A DNA stretch of 46,499 nucleotides from a virus. Position 1 is the first letter of the stretch, and each line of letters begins with the position of its first letter. Location: IMG/VR virus record IMGVR_UViG_3300042546_000476, positions 1 to 46,499 of that record. One strand, given 5' to 3'. The translations under genes and the position numbers were made by a program. Below are positions 21,200 through 26,302 of the stretch, piece by piece. Below the pieces are notes generated by a model that did no database searches, was not told the DNA's origin, and was given only the letters and a program-made list of their open reading frames with translations.

Positions 21200-21829
21200 A
21201 TGAAAAACACTAATATGTTTTATACTTACGCATACTTGCGTGAAGATGGAACTCCTTACTATATTGGTAAAGGAGTTAAAGGTAGAATTTACTCTTCTAA
21301 TAGAAAAATAAAAAAACCAAAAGATAAATCTAAAATTATATTTCTTAAACAAAATCTGACAGAAGAGGAAGCATTCAATCACGAAGAGTATATGATTTCA
21401 GTTCTTGGTAGAAAAGATTTAGGAACTGGAATGTTGAGAAATAGGACTAATGGTGGTGAGGGTGCTTCTGGCTCTTTGAAAAGTGAAGAATTCAAAAGAA
21501 GACATAGTGAAAGAATGAAAGGGAAAAATAATCCTAGTTATGGTAGGAAACAATCAGAGGAACATAGAAGAAAAAATAGTGAGGCAAATAGAGGAGAAAA
21601 TAATCATTTTTATGGTAAATCTCATTCGGAAGAAACCAAGAAAAAAATTAGTATGAAGAAGAAAGGAAAACCACTTTCTACAGAGACCAAAAGAAAATTA
21701 AGTGAGATACATAAGGGAAAATGTGGAGAAAATCATTCTCATTATGGAAAGAAGTGGTGGAACGACGGTAAAGGTAATACTACACTATCACTAGATTGTC
21801 CTGGTGAAAATTGGGTTCTTGGTAGATAA
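21200..21829 (+). CDS. GIY-YIG homing endonuclease with NUMOD3 repeats
   Basis: 209 residues. The N-terminal nuclease shows FYTYAYLREDGTPYYIGKG (GIY-YIG pair as TYA..YIG). Lysine-rich repeats of the form NPSYGRKQSEEHRRK and NHFYGKSHSEETKKK are NUMOD3 DNA-binding units. A related GIY-YIG protein at 39334 shares YAYLREDGTPYYIGKG. Free-standing seg-type gene with its own late promoter, lying between porin and a small conserved gene. Confidence 0.85.
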   Translation: MKNTNMFYTYAYLREDGTPYYIGKGVKGRIYSSNRKIKKPKDKSKIIFLKQNLTEEEAFNHEEYMISVLGRKDLGTGMLRNRTNGGEGASGSLKSEEFKRRHSERMKGKNNPSYGRKQSEEHRRKNSEANRGENNHFYGKSHSEETKKKISMKKKGKPLSTETKRKLSEIHKGKCGENHSHYGKKWWNDGKGNTTLSLDCPGENWVLGR

Positions 21830-21837
21830 CTTACTTT

Positions 21838-21845
21838 AATAAATA
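21838..21845 (+). promoter_or_regulatory. T4-type late promoter AATAAATA
   Basis: AATAAATA 20 bases before ATG 21865. Confidence 0.45.
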
Positions 21846-21864
21846 ACTAAAAAGTATTTGTAAG

Positions 21865-22371
21865 ATGGACGCACAAGAACTTCGCAATCTTCAAGAAGCA
21901 TATATGGAAGTTGTTGAAAATCAGCAACTTGATGAAGCATCTGGTGGTATTATTGGTGGGAAAACTTTTCCTTCTAAAAATGTTCCTGAAAAATCAAAAT
22001 CAAATAAACCATCAAAGATTGGAAGAGGTATAAGAAAATCAATACAATCTGCTTCTTTTGGATTTAGTCAGGAAAACCCGAAAGATATTGTTTCCAGACA
22101 TAAAAAATATAGTGATAAAGAACTTGATACAGTTTCCAGAGGAAAGGACGAACCAAAACCAGGAAAAGGAAGAAGTAGAAGTGCTAGGGAGTTTCAGTTG
22201 AAGGTTATTGAAAGGGAGAAAAGAAGGAGACAAAAAGCAAACGAAGAAGTAGATATTTACGACATCATCCTCTCACACTTACTTGATGAAGGGTATGCTG
22301 AAACCCCAGAAGCAGCAGAAGCAATTATGGTGAATATGAGTGAAGAGTGGAGAGATAGTATTATCGGATGA
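21865..22371 (+). CDS. conserved-looking cyanophage protein, possibly virion-related (168 aa)
   Basis: The N-terminus MDAQELRNLQEAYM and the acidic C-terminus (VDIYDIILSHLLDEGYAE then AEAIMVNMSEEW) look like end modules I have seen shared by several small T4-like cyanophage proteins; the middle is basic and disordered (Lys, Ser, Arg). Late promoter upstream. A structural or prohead-core-like role is possible from this module sharing, but not shown. Confidence 0.6.
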   Translation: MDAQELRNLQEAYMEVVENQQLDEASGGIIGGKTFPSKNVPEKSKSNKPSKIGRGIRKSIQSASFGFSQENPKDIVSRHKKYSDKELDTVSRGKDEPKPGKGRSRSAREFQLKVIEREKRRRQKANEEVDIYDIILSHLLDEGYAETPEAAEAIMVNMSEEWRDSIIG

Positions 22372-22407
22372 TAAGTTAGCAAAACCGAATAAAACCTTAA
22401 GGGATGC

Positions 22408-22436
22408 TTGACACCCTTTTCTTTTTCCTATATAAT
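22408..22436 (+). promoter_or_regulatory. sigma70-type early promoter of hli
   Basis: TTGACA (22408-22413), 17-bp spacer, TATAAT (22431-22436): an exact consensus. Confidence 0.85.
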
Positions 22437-22463
22437 TGTGTAACAATTCGTAATAAAACAAAA

Positions 22464-22673
22464 ATGACTATAACTAAAAATGAGTTCGGGCAAATGAATA
22501 TGTTTGCTAAAGAACCATCGATGTATATGACCAAGGAAGACCTTGATCGTTATGGCATCGAACCTTATGCCGAGAAGGCGGAGAAAATGAATGGACGCAC
22601 TGCAATGGTCGGGTTTATTGCTGGTCTTATTTCTTATGCTTTCACTGGCAAACTCTTTTTCGGGGTCTTCTGA
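22464..22673 (+). CDS. hli: high-light inducible protein
   Basis: 69 residues. The single helix AEKMNGRTAMVGFIAGLISY carries the ExxNGRxAMxGF chlorophyll-binding signature of Hli proteins, and the C-terminus LFFGVF fits the family. Hli proteins bind chlorophyll and carotenoids in the thylakoid membrane and dissipate excess light; many cyanophages carry them. Start ATG 22464 lies 28 bases after a consensus early promoter, so expression is early. Confidence 0.92.
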   Translation: MTITKNEFGQMNMFAKEPSMYMTKEDLDRYGIEPYAEKAEKMNGRTAMVGFIAGLISYAFTGKLFFGVF

Positions 22674-22676
22674 GGG

Positions 22677-22705
22677 TTGACAATGACTTCACTCTTGTTT
22701 ACAAT
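22677..22705 (+). promoter_or_regulatory. sigma70-type promoter before ferredoxin
   Basis: TTGACA (22677-22682), 17-bp spacer, TACAAT (22700-22705), inside the 28-codon peptide gene. Confidence 0.6.
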
Positions 22706-22769
22706 GACCTCAGTTGCCTTCTTCGTTTTGTTGGCAGCATCTGTAGAAAAACTTTGTGAGACTTACTAA
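22683..22769 (+). CDS. single-pass membrane peptide (28 aa)
   Basis: [20 protein letters not shown] is followed by VEKLCETY: one transmembrane helix with a short polar tail. The stop overlaps the ferredoxin ATG (TAATG), so it may be translated in coupling. It resembles the small subunits of photosystems in size, but I could not match it to any of them. The overlapping promoter could mean it is chance. Confidence 0.45.
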   Translation: MTSLLFTMTSVAFFVLLAASVEKLCETY

Positions 22770-23062
22770 TGACCGTTTTTAATGTCACTCTTCAATCTCC
22801 TGATGGAACTGAAACCACTATCGAATGTGCTGATGACCAATACATTCTCGAAGCAGCAGAAGAGGCAGGCGTTGACCTTCCTTCATCGTGTAAGGCAGGC
22901 GCTTGTTCCGCTTGTGCAGGCAAACTCATCTCTGGCACCGTTGACAACGAAGAACAATCGTTCCTTGATGACGATCAACAAGCAGAAGGTTGGGTTCTCA
23001 CTTGCGTTGCTTATCCCACAAGTGATTGTGTAATTCTTACTGAACAGGAAGAGAATCTGTGA
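22769..23062 (+). CDS. petF: plant-type [2Fe-2S] ferredoxin
   Basis: 97 residues. Cluster ligands Cys41, Cys46, Cys49 and Cys79 appear in [14 protein letters not shown] and LTCVAYP. It is the usual length of photosynthetic ferredoxin and very acidic. It takes electrons from photosystem I; in cyanophages it may feed bilin or nucleotide reductases. Placed between hli and further thylakoid-type genes. Confidence 0.95.
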   Translation: MTVFNVTLQSPDGTETTIECADDQYILEAAEEAGVDLPSSCKAGACSACAGKLISGTVDNEEQSFLDDDQQAEGWVLTCVAYPTSDCVILTEQEENL

Positions 23063-23091
23063 TTGGTAACCTTGAACCAGAGGAGAACGTT

Positions 23092-23373
23092 ATGAGCAAT
23101 CCTGGAATGCTAGGACAATTTGCTATTGCTCTACAAGAACTTGGATGGGATAAAGACGATGATGTCTCAGTTGAAATTGGTGGAGTAGCGGTCACAGGAA
23201 CTGCTACTAGTCCAAATGCAAACCCAAAATGGGCAAAACCATTTGGAACAGTGTCCTATCAAAACGATGCCTTCATCGTAATTAAAAACAAATCAAGGAA
23301 TCCAGTTGTTCCTTCACAACCAAATCCTGAACTCAAACAACAACACCCTTATAATGGAACACTCTCTAGTTGA
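23092..23373 (+). CDS. hypothetical protein (93 aa)
   Basis: MSNPGMLGQFAIALQELGWD starts a soluble protein with a beta-rich middle (VSVEIGGVAVTGTATS, FGTVSYQNDAFIVI) and a Pro/Asn-rich tail. ATG 23092 follows GGAGAACGTT and is preferred over GTG 23059, which overlaps ferredoxin. No family recognised. Confidence 0.7.
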   Translation: MSNPGMLGQFAIALQELGWDKDDDVSVEIGGVAVTGTATSPNANPKWAKPFGTVSYQNDAFIVIKNKSRNPVVPSQPNPELKQQHPYNGTLSS

Positions 23374-23539
23374 ATTGCTGACTTACTATGTGATTGTTGC
23401 TGCTCTCTTTATTGGAGCACCAGCAGTATTCTTCACAATTGTCTTTATGCCTGCACTTATGAATACTAAGGGTGCAGTTGTTGGTTACAAAATTCACCGT
23501 GATTATGGTGAAACATCTATCTATTCTAAAGTAAACTAA
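23354..23539 (+). CDS. small membrane protein (61 aa)
   Basis: One strong transmembrane helix (about residues 8-32, LLTYYVIVAALFIGAPAVFF) and a polar C-terminus (YKIHRDYGETSIYSKVN). It overlaps the previous gene by 20 bases, with TATAAT just before the ATG. Its place among hli and petF suggests a thylakoid protein, but no family is recognised. Confidence 0.65.
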   Translation: MEHSLVELLTYYVIVAALFIGAPAVFFTIVFMPALMNTKGAVVGYKIHRDYGETSIYSKVN

Positions 23540-23551
23540 AGGAGAAAAACA

Positions 23552-23659
23552 ATGAACGAACGCGCAGAACGTATTAATGGTTGGGCAGCAATGATCGGTA
23601 TTGTTGCCGCAATGGGTTCCTATGCCCTCACCGGACAGATTATTCCGGGTATTTGGTGA
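23552..23659 (+). CDS. hli: short high-light inducible protein
   Basis: 35 residues. ERAERINGWAAMIGIVAAMG and ALTGQIIPGIW are the core and C-terminus of Hli proteins; ExxNGWAAMIG is the chlorophyll-binding part. AAAGGAG lies 10 bases before the ATG. It is missing from longer-ORF lists because of its size. Confidence 0.88.
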   Translation: MNERAERINGWAAMIGIVAAMGSYALTGQIIPGIW

Positions 23660-23708
23660 ATTGATGTTTAATATTTTTAAGAAAAAGAAAAATATTATGG
23701 AGGTTAAA

Positions 23709-24236
23709 ATGCGTAAAGAACAATATGAAGTTCCCCAAGTTGAATTTGTATTTCGTGAGAATGGGGAATTTGTAACTCGTACTACTTCAGAACTCTTCGA
23801 TGGAAAGCGTGTGGTCTTGTTTAGTCTGCCTGGTGCTTTCACTCCTACTTGCAGTGCCTATCAGCTTCCTGGATTCGAAGAGAGATACGACGACTTTATT
23901 GGTAGTGGCATCGACGCTATTTACTGCATCTCTGTTAATGATGGGTTTGTAATGAATGCTTGGCAACAAGATCAGAACATCAAGAATGTACAACTCATTC
24001 CAGACGGCAATGCATATTTCACACGTTCTATGGGTATGCTCGTCAATAAGTCTAACCTTGGTTTCGGTGATCGCTCTTGGCGTTATGCTATGGTCGTGGA
24101 TAACGGAATCATTGAAAAACTATTCGTTGAGGCAGGTCAGCGAGACAATGCAGACAGTGACCCTTACGAAGCAACTACTCCAGAGAATGTTCTGGACTAT
24201 GTAAAATCTACAGTGCGAGAAACTGCAACTGTTTGA
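23709..24236 (+). CDS. peroxiredoxin (Prx5/PrxII type)
   Basis: 175 residues. The active site PGAFTPTCSAYQLPGF has the peroxidatic Cys48 and Thr45. YCISVNDGFVMNAWQ, FGDRSWRYAMVVDNGII and a C-terminal YEATTPENVLDYV complete the Prx5-like fold. These enzymes reduce hydrogen peroxide with glutaredoxin or thioredoxin; a glutaredoxin is encoded at 33277. ATG 23709 is chosen because GGAGG lies 5 bases upstream; longer starts at 23664 or 23697 add only a lysine-rich stretch. It closes the photo-oxidative block before a terminator. Confidence 0.88.
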   Translation: MRKEQYEVPQVEFVFRENGEFVTRTTSELFDGKRVVLFSLPGAFTPTCSAYQLPGFEERYDDFIGSGIDAIYCISVNDGFVMNAWQQDQNIKNVQLIPDGNAYFTRSMGMLVNKSNLGFGDRSWRYAMVVDNGIIEKLFVEAGQRDNADSDPYEATTPENVLDYVKSTVRETATV

Positions 24237-24246
24237 AGAATACTCA

Positions 24247-24271
24247 AAGCGCCCCAAAAGGGCGCTTTTTT
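24247..24271 (+). terminator. intrinsic terminator after peroxiredoxin
   Basis: AAGCGCCC-C-AAAA-GGGCGCTT followed by T. An AATAAATA late promoter follows. Confidence 0.85.
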
Positions 24272-24301
24272 AATAAATAGAATATCGAATGGATAAGGAC
24301 A

Positions 24302-24991
24302 ATGAGAGTAGATCTTCATAACTTTTTTCAGTATTATGATCCAAAGAATCCTAAACATGTTGCAGCAGTCGAACAACTAGAAGTTGACTTAAAGGATTCT
24401 CCTCTACTTGACGATAGTTCTAATTGGGTCAAAATTTATAGAACAAAACCAACTGTTCCGGGAGTCCTACCCGTTCCTTTTTATCCACAGACAGATAATT
24501 ATAGAGATGCGCAAAGAACCTGCAATTCATCTGCTTGTGCAATGTGCCTAGAGTATTTCAAACCAGGCACTCTCCAAGGAGCAAAGGGTGATGATACCTA
24601 TATTCAAAAAGTATTTGCAATTGGTGATACAACTGATCACACCGTACAGACAAAAGTTCTGGAAGGTTATGGTATTAAGTCACGATTTAGTTACAATCTT
24701 GGGTTTGCTGATCTTGATCGTGAGTTATCCGCTGGGAGACCTGTTGTTATTGGTATCCTTCACAGGGGCACTCTATCTGCACCTACTGGTGGGCACATGG
24801 TTGTAGTGATTGGGAAGAGAGGTGAGGATTATGTTGTGAACGATCCTTACGGTTCTCTGAATGATGGATATACTGGACCAGTCACAAACGGTAAAGGTGC
24901 GGTGTATAAGAAATCTGATCTGAACTTCCGTTGGTTAGAAAAAGGTAAAGATAAGACTGGTTGGGGGCGTATTTTTGACGCAAAAAAGTAG
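24302..24991 (+). CDS. C39-like cysteine peptidase (zero-frame product)
   Basis: 229 residues. PVPFYPQTDN supplies the oxyanion Gln63, QRTCNSSACAMC the nucleophile Cys74, GGHMVVVIG the His165 and VVNDPYG the Asn180/Asp181: the full set of a papain-like C39 domain. Such domains cleave peptides, including cell-wall or protein targets. The gene ends GCA AAA AAG TAG, a slippery run followed by a strong stem, and the -1 frame continues into a lysozyme. It therefore looks like the front half of a lytic fusion protein. A late promoter is upstream. Confidence 0.85.
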   Translation: MRVDLHNFFQYYDPKNPKHVAAVEQLEVDLKDSPLLDDSSNWVKIYRTKPTVPGVLPVPFYPQTDNYRDAQRTCNSSACAMCLEYFKPGTLQGAKGDDTYIQKVFAIGDTTDHTVQTKVLEGYGIKSRFSYNLGFADLDRELSAGRPVVIGILHRGTLSAPTGGHMVVVIGKRGEDYVVNDPYGSLNDGYTGPVTNGKGAVYKKSDLNFRWLEKGKDKTGWGRIFDAKK

Positions 24992-25482
24992 AAAGTTCTA
25001 CTCCTGATTCGAGTAAAAGTGATATATCCATAAAAGGAGTAGAACTTATAAAAGAATTTGAAGGATGTCACTTAAATGCTTATCCAGACCCTTTAACAAA
25101 AGGACCACCGATTACAATTGGTTGGGGAAGCACTAGAGACTTTGACGGAACGCCATTTAAAATAGGTAGAGTGATTACTCAAAAGTATGCAGACACTCTA
25201 CTTGAGTTTGATTTAAAGAATAGATTTTTACCATCACTTCAAAGAATACCTTACTGGAATGAAATGAATGAAAATCAACAAGGAGCTCTTCTATCTTTTG
25301 CTTATAATCTTGGTGCTGGTTTTTACGGGTCTTCCAATTTTAATACCATAACCAGAGTTCTTAAGAATAAAGAGTGGTCTAAAGTTCCTGATGCTTTATA
25401 TCTTTACCGCAATCCTGGAACAAGTGTGGAAGCGGGTTTGAAAAGAAGAAGAGTTGCAGAAGGTAAACTCTGGTCTTCTTAA
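24979..25482 (+). CDS. lysozyme (GH24-like) domain, expressed as -1 frameshift extension
   Basis: The frame is open from 24979 but has no ATG, GTG or TTG until GTG 25171, which lies after the catalytic part. Read by a -1 shift at 24982-24988 it continues the C39 peptidase through a Ser/Asp linker into VELIKEFEGCHLNAYPDP and ITIGWGST: the catalytic Glu and Asp (E-x8-D) and the Thr-bearing strand of T4-lysozyme-like muramidases. The core continues with NENQQGALLSFAYNLGAG and ends at 25482. The fusion would be about 393 residues with two lytic domains. A sequencing error is the alternative. Confidence 0.8.
   Translation, partial: RKKVESSTPDSSKSDISIKGVELIKEFEGCHLNAYPDPLTKGPPITIGWGSTRDFDGTPFKIGRVITQKYADTLLEFDLKNRFLPSLQRIPYWNEMNENQQGALLSFAYNLGAGFYGSSNFNTITRVLKNKEWSKVPDALYLYRNPGTSVEAGLKRRRVAEGKLWSS
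24982..25047 (+). promoter_or_regulatory. programmed -1 ribosomal frameshift signal
   Basis: Slippery heptamer A AAA AAG (24982-24988) sits in the correct phase one codon before the TAG stop. After 4 nt, AAGTTCTACTCC (24993-25004) pairs perfectly over 12 bp with GGAGTAGAACTT (25036-25047), loop 31 nt. This is the layout of the E. coli dnaX signal. Confidence 0.75.
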
Positions 25483-25715
25483 TCATCCATCTTTGCTTTT
25501 AATCCAAGCAACGCAGTAAACAAAGTAAACAACGCACTATATCCTTTGTCTATAGAGTTTTCGCACTTTATAGATGGGGGATTTTTTAATTCTCCTTTTG
25601 CATTGGCACTTTCAATAGATCCAGGGATCATAAAGTTGCAGTTGGTAAATGTAATACCAACATACCCTACAGTGCAAACTACAATAATAATGATTAATTT
25701 GTCTAGTATTTTCAT
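25479..25715 (-). CDS. small membrane protein (78 aa), last gene of a minus-strand operon
   Basis: One hydrophobic helix near the N-terminus (LIIIIVVCTVGYVGITF) and a second weakly hydrophobic stretch near the C-terminus (YSALFTLFTALLGLKAK). The two-segment build and its place tail-to-tail with the lysozyme allow a holin-like role, but there is no family evidence. The stop codon overlaps the lysozyme stop (TTAA, 25479-25482). Start overlaps the previous minus-strand gene by 4 bases. Confidence 0.7.
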   Translation of the reverse strand: MKILDKLIIIIVVCTVGYVGITFTNCNFMIPGSIESANAKGELKNPPSIKCENSIDKGYSALFTLFTALLGLKAKMDD

Positions 25716-25903
25716 CTTCCTTCTTGTTTATGAATCCAAGTTTTTAACTCATGTAAATATTGCCTGAGTTGATCTGCTTTCTGAAGATGCCACAAATCAC
25801 CACTCTTGAAATACTCTTGAGTGTGATTGTCTATTGCTTTTAAAATATTATGGATGGGAGCGTTCCAAGGTTCACGCTTTGGTGTATTCCACTCTCGTGG
25901 CAT
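25712..25903 (-). CDS. hypothetical protein (63 aa), minus strand
   Basis: MPREWNTPKREPWNAPIHN is followed by a charged helical part (QKADQLRQYLHELKTWIHKQ). Soluble and basic. It is the middle gene of three on the minus strand, 6 bases after a lysine-rich peptide gene and overlapping the next start by 4 bases. Unknown function. Confidence 0.7.
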   Translation of the reverse strand: MPREWNTPKREPWNAPIHNILKAIDNHTQEYFKSGDLWHLQKADQLRQYLHELKTWIHKQEGR

Positions 25904-25909
25904 ATGCCC

Positions 25910-26023
25910 TCACTTTTTCTTGCCACCGTTTTTTGCTTTTTTCGCAGTTGCATTGCCTTGATTTTGCTTGGGTTGCTTGCCACCAGCAGAACCCTTCTTA
26001 CCTTTGTTTGCAGACTTTGCCAC
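25910..26023 (-). CDS. lysine-rich basic peptide (37 aa), minus strand
   Basis: GTG start; about 12 of 37 residues are lysine, with Gly, Gln and Asn between them and no acidic residue. The make-up resembles DNA-condensing or RNA-binding tails. A TATAAATA late promoter lies 45 bases upstream on the same strand, and two genes follow closely. The GTG start is a choice for lack of an ATG in frame. Confidence 0.55.
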   Translation of the reverse strand: MAKSANKGKKGSAGGKQPKQNQGNATAKKAKNGGKKK

Positions 26024-26068
26024 TGCACCGTCCCAGATGATACAATGATATTTAGGGAAAACGGTTCT

Positions 26069-26076
26069 TATTTATA
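26069..26076 (-). promoter_or_regulatory. T4-type late promoter on the minus strand
   Basis: The plus strand reads TATTTATA, i.e. TATAAATA towards the three-gene minus-strand operon. Confidence 0.55.
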
Positions 26077-26102
26077 CTGTGCCACCTGAGCAATTGGACC
26101 TA

Positions 26103-26131
26103 TTGACAGCGTTTCCTAACGGTGCTATGAT
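26103..26131 (+). promoter_or_regulatory. sigma70-type promoter of psbA
   Basis: TTGACA (26103-26108), 17-bp spacer, TATGAT (26126-26131). The ATG is 170 bases downstream, so the leader is long. Confidence 0.7.
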
Positions 26132-26149
26132 AAATAGGTAAACAAATGT

Positions 26150-26260
26150 TACGAGTCTCTCATAACTCTTAACATTGTTAAACACCCATTAACCGAGACC
26201 TATGGGGTGTATAAATTACGTCTCTCATATCTTCTCTAGGGGTGAGAAGAAATATTGAAC
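26150..26260 (+). ncRNA. structured psbA leader (PhotoRC-like candidate)
   Basis: A hairpin pairs ACACCC (26182-26187) with GGGTGT (26205-26210) around AACCGAGACCT, and a second stem-rich part (CTCTAGGGGTGAGA) follows. PhotoRC RNA motifs are known upstream of psbA in cyanobacteria and their phages; the position matches, but I could not test the consensus. Confidence 0.35.
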
Positions 26261-26302
26261 CCTGTTCGTCCCCACGAACTCTTACTTAACCCTTTTTCAA
26301 AT

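Noticed and set aside
25171-25482. Separate short lysozyme gene starting at GTG 25171
   Set aside because: That start would remove the catalytic Glu and Asp. The upstream frame without a start, plus the slippery site and stem, favours frameshift expression.
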